Part shown: piece by piece, positions 1 through 10,844 of the stretch | How positions within the stretch are numbered: the stretch's first letter is position 1 | Layout of the letters: each line of letters starts with the position of its first letter | Assembly (NCBI GenBank): GCA_003439945.1 | Contig: QVRM01003956.1 | Location: 211,501 to 275,500 of the forward strand | Direction: 5' to 3' | DNA: 64,000 nt | DNA from: Dermanyssus gallinae | Taxonomy: Eukaryota; Arthropoda; Arachnida; Mesostigmata; Dermanyssidae | Notes under the pieces: model-generated | The model's database searches: none | What the model saw: the letters and a program-made list of their open reading frames with translations, nothing else | Told to the model about the DNA's origin: nothing | Made by a program: the position numbers and the translations under genes

Positions 1-728
1 AACAACAAAACGCCACGACATAAACAACATTGTCCGATTAGATATACGGCCAGTCGGCTTTACGCCTGGATTTCAGTCAGTTCCCCCGGGGCTCTACGTA
101 CAATGCGCTCGTACAAGTGAGTTTCATCGCCGGAGATGCATGCATACGAAGCTCGGAAGCTTGCCGCCTGTAGACATCATCCTCACAACGTATCGTAGCA
201 CAACGTAAAACACTGCGACATTTTCCAATTCGCTCGGACAGGGCGTGAATGGGAGAACACCGGCCTAGCCGCCGCCGCTGCAGAGTCTAGCGGGTGTCTA
301 GCGGGTCTCATGGGGTAGCGCGGGGTAGCAATGGCGTCGCCATTCACGCCCCCGCCGGTCAGCCAACCGGTTGCCGACCGAAACTGTGTTAAAATTTATT
401 GCAATTCGGTGGCCAGAGCGGAACAGTATATCCCTTTTGTAATAAAACTGCCTACGCCGCGATGAGTATCTGCTAGAGTTCAGGCTGGCGGGAAGCGGGC
501 GGCTTCTCTCTCTCTGTGATGACCCTCTCCTAAAACTTTTTCATTCGGCGGCCGCTGCTACACGGCCATATAATGAACTCAAGTTTTCGGATGTACATAG
601 ACGTATAGAACACTTAATGTTACGTGTATAAGAAGTACACGAGTATTGAGTCCTTGACATCTGGCCGGTATTTGTCGGCAAAAGATTGCATTTACAACCC
701 AAAACTAACTGAAGCGCGCTGTTTCGCC

Positions 729-731
<3 letters not shown>

Positions 732-779
<48 letters not shown>

Positions 780-788
780 ATATATATA
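732..788. repeat. (TA)n microsatellite
   Basis: About 46 bp of pure AT alternation, then a single C interruption and more TA. Confidence 0.97.
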
Positions 789-1675
789 CTGCTTATCCGA
801 ATACCAATTTCTAACCTAACCGTAGAAGGAAGGCAACGCGTTAAATATTAATGACTCTAGTAATTTTGTTACCTTGGGTTCGTTCCGGCCTGACTTTAAT
901 ACGTCCTATGTACTTGTTCACTTAAAATGCCCTCCAAATGCAACTATCGCAGAATGTTACGACAAAAACAGTGCGACGTGTTGTCATTTCATATGAATTC
1001 AATATAACCGTGTGCCTACTAGTACTTCTTGGTTAATTAATGTAACAGTATGTTTTACTATTTTTCTGCCGTCTATTTGAAGTTCGTGTGCATTCTATTT
1101 GCCACAGGCTCGACTGTAGTCATGTCATTTCCCTTTGATGCTGTCATTTTCACTGCCGCTGTTGGCCTGTCGAAGTACAGTCGAAGGCATTCAAGATTGA
1201 TCAGAGGGTGTTGAAAAGACCAGTGAGAAATGCCAAGGCATTGCTTCCACAGAAATGCTCTCGTAGCACTGTAGGTCCTAGATAGTTTCTCAGAAACGTG
1301 ACAGTCTGTTTAGCTTATTTGATACGCCACCAATCGATGGACGAGTGGTCCTAGTGGTACTACAGCCTTTGCTGCTGTATTTGCAGTAGTGATTTGACGA
1401 TTGTCGACAACAAGTTTCCTTATAACTTTGTCAACGTTCTTATCATTGAGCGGCGACGAAAAAAAGCCTCCTAGAGCGTGCCTCGTCGTTGGTGTCCCAT
1501 TCCTTGTTGGTGATACCACTTTAAGGCAGTGCTTTGATTCACAGTCACAGCTCGGCAGCACAGGGGACATTAAACGCTTTTCTTTGAATGAACTTAACAA
1601 AACAGCGCTTTGCGCTGGGACAAACAAACCTGGGACACGCAAGTCTTCAAACGTTTTTAAATTAAAATTACGATA

Positions 1676-1680
<5 letters not shown>

Positions 1681-1747
<67 letters not shown>
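1681..1747. repeat. (TA)n microsatellite, 67 bp pure
   Basis: Uninterrupted AT alternation. Confidence 0.98.
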
Positions 1748-1749
<2 letters not shown>

Positions 1750-3125
1750 AAAAGTTCTCGTAATATGCATTTATATGCATACCGCTTTGAATTCTAACAC
1801 TAGTCGGACAAATATGCGTGTGTGTGCCTAATCTGTCATGCTGTCCCATCTATCATGGTCATGCTCTCTTACTCTTTTCTACTAAACGCTTACCCATAAG
1901 CTTTCTATGGACCGGCTAGACTGCGACACACGAAACACTTTTTAGACCAGAAAAAAGCTCCCGACCAGGCGCTTTAACCAATTACCAGTTAATGGTAAAC
2001 TGCGGGACGTTACTGCCAACGAATTCGGCGGATCAAACTGTTTGTTTCATTAAACAAGAGGAGTTTGTGTAATGCTAGTCATAGGCCAGTCAAGATAATT
2101 ATGGATAACTGGTTCGATTCCGGCCGGGCTTTGGAGTACACAGTGCGACTGTAAAATCAGAATTCAGGCGCCAAACAATTACTGCTTGCAATCTATACAA
2201 GCGGTTAATCTCATCCTTCAAAGGGACCACCGCAAGAATGAAAATTGGAATTCTTCCCTTAGACCATTAGCAAATCAGATATACGGATGCCCTACTCAAC
2301 TTAACTTTCATAAGAAATCGTACGTAGTTGCCATACGACGGACCCTTTAGGGTAACGCTTGTATAGCAACTCAATAAAGTAGAATAGAAAGTACCTTTAT
2401 TGACCATAAAATGTGGCACGATGATAGCTATAGCTAACTAAGGTTAGCAACTGTGCTAGATCAAAGCATCAACGTTCTAGGACAGTAATGCCGGAAGGCA
2501 ATTTCGATGTATCCATTTCGCCATGCGACAGGTAAAAAATTACCTACTCTGTACGCTTAACTGCTTTGACGGTTGCCATGAAGCGCCTCCGTAAATTTTC
2601 CGGTCATATGTCGAAACATTTGTGGGCAATGTTGATCTAGTAAATCTGAGCAAGTGCAGTCTTTTTAAGAAAATATTTCTGTGTACTTTAAGCCAAGCTG
2701 AGATTTTTCTTGTGGTAGGGCCATTCTACGTGACAGCCTCAACATACACTTACTGCTTCTAACGATGGTTTGTACAGTCTAATGTATACGTGTGAGACAT
2801 TTTTTAACAAGACACCTAAACCGGCATCTTAAGCCAAGCAATATTGGAAACATACATAATATGATCACTAAAGTTAGGATCGGCCATGACCATCCACGGT
2901 CTATGGCAGCGTTTTAGTATGGCGGCACCTTATGAGACAGTATGGGATACTAAAATCATAGGATGATGATCTTTTGGTAAACGTCAAACCTACAGCTCAA
3001 CGCTGTGAACTCTGGGCTTAAACTATCGGGAGTTGATGACTCATCGTACAATGCGATCCGCTGAGAGACCAAACTTAGTAAAGTTTTCGGGCTGACCCTC
3101 AGCCAAGATTTTACGTCCACGGGAC

Positions 3126-3256
3126 TGCTTTTCGCATTGACTCATAGACGGACCCCCATAAATACAAATGTGCAACGGTGAGGCTCAAAAACGCGCACCT
3201 TTGTGTCTCCTCCGGTCGCGAGGCGCCGACGAATGCACCACGCCACCGGGCTCGAC
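3126..3256 (-). mobile_element. SINE-A copy 1 (tRNA-derived)
   Basis: Diverged copy of the element at 45901-46042, same orientation. The shared block runs from the A-box-like start (CCGGTGGCGTGGTGCATT on the minus strand) to the tail TTTGTATTTATGGGGGTCCGTC and a few bases beyond (ATGAGTC / ATGAAGC). Its B box (GCGTTTTTGAGCC) is more decayed than in copy 2, suggesting an older insertion. Confidence 0.75.
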
Positions 3257-4215
3257 ATGAGAGACCGAACTTGAACCGTCCAAAATGACTCCTTGAAGTG
3301 TGAGGAGTTTGAGCATCTCAATCCCCCTCCCCTCACTGGCGTGCTTTTGAAGTCATTCCTCGAAGCGACGTAGTTGAACTTAAACTGCCTAAGGTTGCCC
3401 AGCCCGAATACTCGCCCGAAGCTGAAAAGTCGACATATCTTGCCTAAACAGTATTCTCGTATTCGTAATACGAGATTTACACCTTGCGCGATACCTACAA
3501 TGGCTACAAAGAACCACTGTAGTCGCAAGGCAACTTCTGTATAGCAGAGGACATTTCTACTCTAATCGCATTCAATTTCAAGTGGATTCTCGCGTAAGCG
3601 TGTAGCTTGAAGCTCTCTCTCGTCGGAAGAAGCAAGACTGAGCAATACGTGCGACGCGCTGGCAATAACAGCTACTTCTGAGGAATAAGTTGGTGGGTGC
3701 ATACGTGTACATAGTACTCGTGTCGACGATTTCCATAATAACGACAAACCGCTCACCTTTGGCTGTCGTCACCGTCATCATCATGCTGACGAAGGCACTA
3801 AAAGCTATATTGAGATAGCCAAAATACGCGCGGGGGTCTGCATATATGAATCGTGTTCTCCTAGTTACAGAGCTTGCTGGGTCAGCAACACCGAGCCGGC
3901 TAAAGTTTACTATCATCACCATCACCGTCCATGCTTATTACGAACATTTAACTGCTGCCGAACTGTAATTACGCGGCACTAGATAGGCCGAATGGATGCA
4001 GTAGCCGGCTGATTTAAAATTTGCCCACCATAACTACAGGCATACGCAGGAAAAATGTCGCTCAGCACCAACGGTGGTGGCTTCATCGATATCAATAACG
4101 TGCCCCTTACAATGGGGTGCCGATGGGAAATTGGTGTTTAAACTGTTTGATGCAACGCATGCTACAGATACATAAATTATCTGTTGCATGTTGGGTCATC
4201 TCGCCCAACATACAA

Positions 4216-4300
4216 CCCGACATAGGAGCACAAAATATGCAATTGCGAGGTAACCAGCCCTCGTCTACAGAAACTGAGCGCAGTTGTGTTTGTGAGAAAA
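4216..4300 (+). repeat. Left terminal inverted repeat of the MITE-like element
   Basis: Pairs in inverted orientation with 5003-5090. The first 32 bases differ at two positions only; the inner part is more diverged with small indels. Confidence 0.68.
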
Positions 4301-5002
4301 TTCTTGCTTCCTTTGAAAGACAGGCAACGCCGGCTGGACGACGTGACATGGCCGTTTAGAAGAGAGCTCACAAAATTGGAATTATTATCTATTATTTGCG
4401 TTCCATCTTTGTCACCTTATAATCAGTACCACATAACACATTCAGTAATGCGCATTTTATGACGATCATTTTGGTACCAAATCAATGGTGATCCGATCCG
4501 CGGTTGCGGAGTAATTAAGGTTTTCAGGAGATAGGTCAAATTTGAGTCTATGCTTAAATCACCTAATCCACCAGATGGATCACTCATCATAGCTCTAGAA
4601 GCATACACAGCAATTTATAATTTTACAGCGACTGCTCGAAGGTGCCTCCGCGAACCATTAGGCACCTTCGGTCGAGCTCACTCCGGAGGCCACATAGATG
4701 TGATAAACGATTTGACTACTATGGAAAGAAAAATGATCGAGCAACGGCGAAAACAACTGTTCGCTTTCACCACAAAACACAGCCGTTAAATATGAGTGAA
4801 GCATGAATCTCTTCGCATTGCCGATTCACCTTTTCAGTTGAAAGCAGAGAAAAAGAAAAATCCTCTTGGAGGCCACATCGATGTGATATTGTGACGAGAC
4901 TAGCCGCAGCACAACCACAGAACAGCCACTAATATTACGTTGACACAAGATGGTGGCCAATCGGAGACCGCATAGGACCGGTAGAACACTCGAGACGACC
5001 GA

Positions 5003-5090
5003 TTTTTTTCACGAGTACGACAATGTGCTCAGTTTCTCTATAGACGGACCGGTTGGTTCGCAATCGCATATTTTGTGCTCTTATGTCGGG
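5003..5090 (-). repeat. Right terminal inverted repeat of the MITE-like element
   Basis: Inverted partner of 4216-4300, ending in ATTTTGTGCTCTTATGTCGGG at the outer edge. Confidence 0.68.
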
Positions 5091-5219
5091 CAACAACGTC
5101 AGTGTCACAGATTTTAGTAATCACTCTTACTCCGAGAGCCTGCTCCATTGGTGAAAATGTTTGCTGTAACGAGCTCTATAATTTAATATATTGCTCTAAA
5201 AAAAAACTCTAAAAAAATA

Positions 5220-5223
<4 letters not shown>

Positions 5224-5261
<38 letters not shown>
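5224..5261. repeat. (TA)n microsatellite between the MITE-like element and mariner copy 1
   Basis: Pure AT alternation preceded by an A-rich stretch from 5198. Confidence 0.97.
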
Positions 5262-5265
<4 letters not shown>

Positions 5266-5411
5266 CACTCAGGTATATGCATGTGAAACCGGAAACCGCT
5301 GTAGCTAGCAGCCGAAAGCAGCAATGGCAAAGTTTTGAGCATCTGACTTACTGTTCCCCGAACAAAGCCTCACCTACGTAATTCCTACGAGTGCTGCCTT
5401 TACAGTGACTC

Positions 5412-6004
5412 CCACGTGAACTAGAGAACCAACAAACCACTTGTGAGACTCTGCTCACCAGGTTCGAACAGAATTCATTCTTGCCACGGATGACGTGACC
5501 GAAAATAAAAAGTAGATCTTCCTCTACAATCCCAGATGCCAAAAATCATGGTTAATTCCTGGTGCAGCAGCATCATCGACTGTGAGGCCGAATCGCTTCG
5601 GAAAAGACAACGTTCTGTGTTTGGGTGGGATCAAAAGTTGTGTTGTCTATTATAAGCTGCTAAAACCTGGTGAAACCGTCGATACTGCTCGATACAGTAA
5701 AAAAATCTTCGATTTGGAAGGAGGCATCTTGCGAAAAACGACCAGAATAGTAAAGATGGCGCAACAAATTGATTTTGTTCCACGACACCGCGCCATCACA
5801 CAAAGTGGCATCGGTGAAAAACTTGTAAAGCATTTTCAGTGGGAAACCCTTTGCCACTCCGCTAATTCGCCAAACTTGGCTCCATACGCTTACCACATCT
5901 TCGCATCGGTGGATCACGCTCTGGCTAAGCAGAAATATTCTTCGTACGAAATTGTTTTTGCTCAAATAAATGCGGTCTCATATGCACAAACATTCAGAAA
6001 GTAA
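5412..6004 (+). pseudogene. Decayed mariner transposase, C-terminal two thirds (copy 1)
   Basis: Relic of an IS630/Tc1/mariner transposase (cut-and-paste DDE enzyme). Reading frame pieces align in order: PRELENQQTTCETLL and FEQNSFL from 5412, then after a frameshift near 5490 VTENKK-stop-IFLYNP, KSW..PG, RPNRFGKD, VVYYKLLKPGETV, IGEKLVKHFQWETL and SPNLAPYAYHIF. It is close to the Mos1-type pattern. A stop sits at 5513, where the family has the Trp of GDEKW. All three catalytic aspartates appear lost: GDE has become EN, HDN has become a disrupted HRA stretch, and S-D-Y has become Y-A-Y. The frame open from 5582 to 6004 is only this remnant. The N terminus and terminal repeats were not recognised. 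Confidence 0.85.
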
Positions 6005-6199
6005 CTTGAATATGTATGTGTGTTTTTAAACGCTCACCACGCCTTTGAGTCTACTGTTTACACAACAGCAAAACAAATTACCAATGTGAACTCAAAAGGC
6101 TGTCGAATTTTCGAGAAGTGAAGTTTCGTAAAGTGATTTCATACGTTGTCTTTGCCATATTAATTCTGCCGAAATAAACAGTGAACAATTTTAGTTATA

Positions 6200-6790
6200 A
6201 GCGGCAATTTTATATGAAATCAAAAAATACCTTACAACTGCGGAAACTGTCCTAAATATTTGGCACGGATTTGGTGGGGACAGCATTATAATGACTTTGT
6301 GCTGCAATTTATCCACTAAGTTCCGGCATCATTAGCCTTCTGGATAAACCCCGTTGTGGAAGGCCTATTGTCGCTCGAAGAAGACCACTTGCGCAAAACT
6401 GTGGAACAGAATCTCCGAGTGTCTATGCATGAATTAGGTGTGTCACTCAACCATCGTCACTCGCCTTCGCGCCCATGGTTTCGTGTGAAAGCTAAACCAA
6501 TGGGTAACTCATGCTTTGCAAGCGAGCGCAAAAACAGGAACGTCTTGCAGAATGTTCTTCTGGGCTTGCCAGACAATAAGCGTCCCTTCATAGATTGAGT
6601 TTTTATTCGTGGCGAAAAATGATAGTCATAAAACGTGGAAAATCCTCGTGGGCCCCAGGCCAACCTCAGTGTTTAGTGGGATAGGCACGGTGTCGTCCAC
6701 CACGAGTCTCTTTCTGGTGGCCAAACGATCGACACGGGTGTCTACTGTGATCAGCGCGAGCGAGTGTTTGCCTGCCGCTTTCCAACGAAT
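6200..6790 (+). pseudogene. Decayed mariner transposase, N-terminal part (copy 2, different lineage)
   Basis: Begins with YEIKKYLTTAETVLNIWHGFG (the mariner YEFK...AAE..RNI..AFG pattern) near 6212. It then has the GRP..DEDHLRKTVEQNLRVS linker/second HTH region at 6356. ASERKNRNVL and DNKRPFID precede a damaged GDEKW-like site near 6610, and WAPGQPQ lies near 6655. Frameshifts and stops break it repeatedly, and the C-terminal half fades out after about 6790. Because it duplicates protein regions also present in copy 1 with different sequence, it is a separate insertion of another mariner subfamily, lying immediately next to copy 1. Confidence 0.75.
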
Positions 6791-6799
6791 GAGACACAG

Positions 6800-6971
6800 A
6801 GATGCAGACACTCTCTGTCATTGACATCGATAGTCTGGCCCGGAGATAGGGGAGGATTGTTCGTAACAATGGAGAATACTTTTAGAGAATGAAAATCAGC
6901 TAACTCGTCCAACTTTCAGATAGATTTTATAGCTGAAACATTACAGTTACTTTCCATTCTACCCAATATGC

Positions 6972-7025
<54 letters not shown>

Positions 7026-9413
7026 TCGTATATATATTTATACGACGTCCCTCTTTGGCCATCAGATGACTCCCAACACGCGAAGCCCAAAACATGTTCG
7101 CTTGAAAGGCGCCTCAGCATGCTGGCTGTCGGCACCGGCAATGTTAATGTAATCGTCGTGGGCGTCGTCTCTCAGGTCACTATTGAGAGATCTGGCAACA
7201 AGTAGCGATTCTGCGCGGCCTGCCTCTATGTATGAGTATTCAGCCAAAAGCACGGCTCAGCGATCGGCATCGGGACACCATAGCACTTCACACGTCATTC
7301 GTCATTCTTCGGCATTACAACGCGAATCCTACTAAGCCTTCAATGGGCCTCTCAACACTCAGTAGCAACAGCGGACGTACGTGCGATATGGGAACAGCCT
7401 AGCGAACGCTCTCTTTACTCGCCTCTCATTTCATCGGCATTGGCAAATCAGTCTCGATCACCAAAACATTCAGCCCAATTCGATTGAGCCGAAATCGAGA
7501 CGATTGCGCTGGCGGTTTCGAGCCAAGTTCCGCCAATTTCAGCTCACATTGTTGGTGAATATTTTTCATTACTAGAGCACCACAAAAATGATAGCGCGCA
7601 AATACTGGTGCTGGTCTAAGATTTTTTTTAAACATGGTCCTGCCGGCCTAGACATGAGATAGGTCATGTGCTGGAGAACGATGCAATATGCAAATCTATA
7701 TATTTATATGTATATATATATATACATATATATCAAATCTGGTGTCGCTCGAAAGCAACAGCAGGAACAGAGAACAGCTAGAAAACATAGAGAAAACAAA
7801 CAAAATAGCTAGTTACTTAAGCAGTGCTAGCGGCAACGTCTGAGCGAGGTTTTCTCTGCCAGGAAGGAAACTTTGGTTTCTGAAAATCTTGTTCCAACCA
7901 ACTGCAAAACGCCGTAAGGTTTCGCATCGCGTTTGCTCGTTGGTTCGTGCATGTGTTATTTCACGAGCCGAATAACGGCGTGCTGGACGGCAACTTGGAG
8001 GACTGGCTCTTCTCTATCCAGCTGCCACCATGAAGCGGTGGATGAGAAATTAGAGAACAACGCATGCGCACATGTTTCAGCAAGCCGCGGAGAGTTGCAA
8101 CAAAGCATTCTACCAACTTTAGACAACGCCGGATAGGCCCGATCTTTCAGGTCGGGCGGGCGAGAGGCGCCGCTAGCGTACCCAAAATCTAGGTGTGCAA
8201 ACAACAGCACTTTGCGTAAGGCAAGCCGCAATACTATGAGATACGATACGCCAACAACACGCCAGCAGCAGCAGCAACAACAACAAGTTTATGTATTCTC
8301 AAAGGAGAGGCATCGCTTTTAGTGTCGGACTCGGGATCTCGCAAACCGTCGGATTTCGCAACAGCGGACGAGAGAAAACCACGCACGCTGCCCGTTGTGC
8401 CAGGATGGCTCTCTCGTACTTCATTTGCGCCTTTTCTACCAAAATTGAATTAGCTTCGTAGCTGCTGCTGCTGCTGCCACCGCCGCCATATGCTTTAAGT
8501 CGAACGTATACGACGAACGACAAGCGGTGTACGACGATACAGAGATCTCTAAGCAGTCCCGCCTCCAAGCTACCTCTGACGATCTCCGACGTCTTGCACG
8601 CCACGACGCAGGTGTAGATGGCGTTCCAACAGCATCTTGAACAACTATTCTTGGCTCACTGATAGTGTCCAACGTACAACTGACAACTGAATTGCGGTAA
8701 TACGCCTAACAATTCTATCAGTGCACGAGCTCTGCGACTAACACAATGTGCGTTCATCGTAAAAATATGATGAAACCCCAAGAAGATAGAACTGGGATCC
8801 GGCTTTTCGGCAGATTATCCTTGAAGCTACACAAGGCACCACAAGTGGCTCCCTGGTGGCTCATAGGTATCGCTGTGGCTGTCACCGATACTATAGTAGT
8901 AGCATGCTAATATCGCTCGGCTACGCAAGAGTGCTCCCGAGTGACATAGAGGATACTGTGACAGGCTTATCAACTTCCCTACACTAGCAAAAGTAGCGTT
9001 CTGGAGCCAGATCCGCATTTTATACTGTTCTTTGGTATCCGGATACGGATTGGCATACCTTGTATGTTACCCGGCAATAGAAGAGCTATTTCGTGCGGAG
9101 TCGAGCGAAAACAAATTGAGTAGCAATAAAGGCAATGCCATTGTCTAAATCGGTCTTCTGGCCCACTGTCGACATGGAGATAAAATGCGCTGCTGGTTCA
9201 TTGGGTTTTCTGCCCAAACTGGCGACAAATACAAAGACTGTCCGGTCACGCCAAACACCGGTAGATGCCGCAGTGTCGCAGCGACTCTGCGTACTCCCAT
9301 AAGTACTTAAATTTGGCTAGAAGGTAGTACTGAAACACACAGGCAATTGTCGGCACATAACCGGTAACCGATCACCGGCTCGACCATCGCTCGACCCCAC
9401 TCCCGTGGCCTAC
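6800..9413. other. Non-coding, presumed intron of the receptor gene
   Basis: Holds one TA tract and a short CTG/CCG run at 8461-8488. No exon with receptor similarity was found on the minus strand. Confidence 0.5.
6971..7023. repeat. (TA)n microsatellite with one G interruption
   Basis: AT alternation flanked on the right by a small CGTCGTATA/TATACGACG dyad (7023-7046). Confidence 0.97.
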
Positions 9414-9674
9414 CTTGTAGAAGTCTTGATCACCGGTGTTGAAGCTGCTCTGTACCGATGAAGACTTCTTACTCGAGAACCTATGTCGCCGTTGGATCCA
9501 ATCACGTGCGACTTCGTCGATTTCCTTCGATGAGAAGTCGATCAAACGAAAAGCAGAAATGTTCGTCCCGCCATATTGGAAGTCCTCAGTATCTATGGTG
9601 TGCGCGTCGAGCGAAGTGATGAAGTAGTTGTGATACTCGGACATCATGTCCACTTGTTGAGCGTGCTTGAGCAC
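9414..9674 (-). CDS. Ionotropic glutamate receptor (kainate-like), third amino-terminal-domain exon
   Basis: Acceptor cctacag lies just above 9674 and reading continues in phase 0 from the exon at 10202. The translation opens VLKHAQQVDMMSEYHNYFIT and continues through SLDAHTIDTEDF, QYGGTNISAFRLID and EVARDWIQ. This is the strongest family signature in the window: the kainate-receptor block YFITSLD...GGTNI.AFRL. The donor chosen is GTAGGC at 9413, giving 261 bp and phase 0. An alternative GTAAGA donor at 9472 would end the exon at 9473 in phase 1 and drop a Ser/Lys-rich tail (RHRFSSKKSSSVQ...) that is not typical of the family. The next exon, expected to carry the end of the amino-terminal domain, is not visible in 1-9413 and is probably beyond the left edge. 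Confidence 0.87.
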
Positions 9675-9765
9675 CTGTAGGCGCCGTACGGTAGTACACA
9701 GACACACAAATTCGCAGACACGCATGGAGACGCAACATTTAGTGGCTTTATTTGAGTGCAATCAG

Positions 9766-9793
9766 CTACTACTACTACTACTACTACTACTAC
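9766..9793. repeat. (ACT)9 microsatellite
   Basis: Nine ACT units about 90 bp beyond the acceptor side of the receptor exon at 9414-9674. Confidence 0.95.
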
Positions 9794-10201
9794 GGCAATT
9801 TTCGTGCCCCTATCGTTAATTCAATGTAGTATCAGAGCATCACATGCGGTTGTTTACGTACAGAAGCCAATGTATACACACTTAAACAGAGTACATATTG
9901 GATTTATGTACTCTCTCTAGAACCAGCAAACACTACTTGTTACAATACTAAACGTGCATTACCCCCCCCCCACCCTCCAGTAATATTATTACTCACAAGA
10001 CATTGGCAAAGCTGACTCCCCCCCCACTTTATCCTCTATGTGCAACTTTAAAGATGCTAACGACGTAAAACACTGTTATGTGCTCAGAATACAACAGTGC
10101 TCACCCTCAAACGTCAAATCAAACAAAGCTTTAGTGAGATTGGTAAAAAGATTAAAACGCCGCGGGCATATATGTAGATGTATTAACGTGGTGTTACGTA
10201 C

Positions 10202-10371
10202 CGTGTAGAGATTCTTTATCGGTACATCGAGTACAATATTTTTGATTCCGGTCTTGCCTATATCCTTGAGGGTTTTTCGATATTCGGTTCCAATTTCGAA
10301 CTGACGCACCGTCACTCGGTTCTCCTTCATCAGTGTAGCGTCCTTCAGTATCTCTTGCAAACGTACGAGCG
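10202..10371 (-). CDS. Ionotropic glutamate receptor (kainate-like), next amino-terminal-domain exon
   Basis: This 170-bp exon follows the one at 34473-34724 after a 24.1 kb intron. The acceptor is pyrimidine-rich (ctctttcag) just above 10371 and the donor GTACGTAA starts at 10201. It enters in phase 1 and leaves in phase 0. The protein runs ALVRLQEILKDA, then VTVRQFEIG, then NIVLDVPIKNLYT. This matches the family pattern VRLQELL...ITVRQL...HIVLD, the part of the amino-terminal domain where the second lobe begins. The GC level is lower than in the other two exons. A SINE (10509-10701) lies about 140 bp upstream of the acceptor within the intron. The identification rests on the family pattern and on perfect phase agreement with both neighbours. 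Confidence 0.87.
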
Positions 10372-10508
10372 CTGAAAGAGAGACAAAAACGAAACATTCA
10401 AATTATGGTCACTCGTCCGTCGTCGTTATTACTCTATTTATCTAGTTTTCTAGCGCATCCGTTCCTGAGAGGTAGAAATATTGCATTCAGCTTGATTCAG
10501 TTTACCGA

Positions 10509-10701
10509 GGAGCAAGGTGGCAAAGCCATAGCCTTGTGCTCGGAGAGTCGTAAGTACAAGACCTGGACCGGCCACTTTAAAATTGGTTTTTAATCTAGGC
10601 CAGGTGAATCGCGGAGTGGATTACAATCGGCTATGATCGGACAAAAACGGGAAGCACAGATGTCTCGATAAAAAGAGATGGTGCATTGCCATCCAACCTC
10701 C
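10509..10701 (+). mobile_element. SINE-B copy 1
   Basis: Starts GAGCAAGGTGGCAAAGCC (A-box-like), then GTCGTAAGTACAAGACCTGG (B-box-like). The body includes CGCGGAGTGGATTACAATCG and it ends GGTGCATTGCCATCCAACC. All of these blocks recur in the same order at 29271-29508. This copy lacks about 45 bp of the middle relative to the other. It lies within the 24 kb receptor intron, antisense to the gene and about 140 bp from the downstream exon. Confidence 0.75.
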
Positions 10702-10805
10702 ATTATTATGTTTTTATGTTTCTATAGTCCCAGATTACTTGCGGGGGGTAGACCAAACGTTCTAGATATTTGACGTTACGATCTCTCACTGGACTCTTTA
10801 TCGAA

Positions 10806-10807
<2 letters not shown>

Positions 10808-10842
<35 letters not shown>
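10808..10842. repeat. (TA)n microsatellite
   Basis: Pure AT alternation in the receptor intron. Confidence 0.96.

Positions 10843-10844
<2 letters not shown>

Larger units (their letters stand above)
1..3125. other. Non-coding, presumed intron of the receptor gene
   Basis: No recognisable exon or element beyond the two TA tracts. A lone B-box-like GGTTCGATTCC sits at 2111 without a matching A box. It should lie in the intron downstream of the exon at 9414, on the minus strand. Confidence 0.5.
4216..5090. mobile_element. MITE-like element with long terminal inverted repeats
   Basis: An 875-bp segment bounded by inverted repeats of about 85 bp. The left arm begins CCCGACATAGGAGCACAAAA; the right arm, read on the minus strand, begins CCCGACATAAGAGCACAAAA. 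Homology continues through ATATGCRATTGCG and a GAAACTGAGC block, at roughly 80 percent by eye. The interior has no transposase-like frame. It has a pair of 21-bp direct repeats (4685 and 4868) and an 11-bp-arm hairpin at 4637-4670. The outer ends are my inference from where homology stops. A target duplication is not certain (CAA/CAACAA flank the arms). The superfamily is not assigned. Confidence 0.65.

Noticed and set aside
2088..2145. B-box-like GGTTCGATTCC suggesting a tRNA gene
   Set aside because: The T stem does not pair and there is no A box or acceptor stem.
4117..4359. 80-codon frame overlapping the left arm of the MITE-like element
   Set aside because: It runs across the element boundary and has no transposase similarity.
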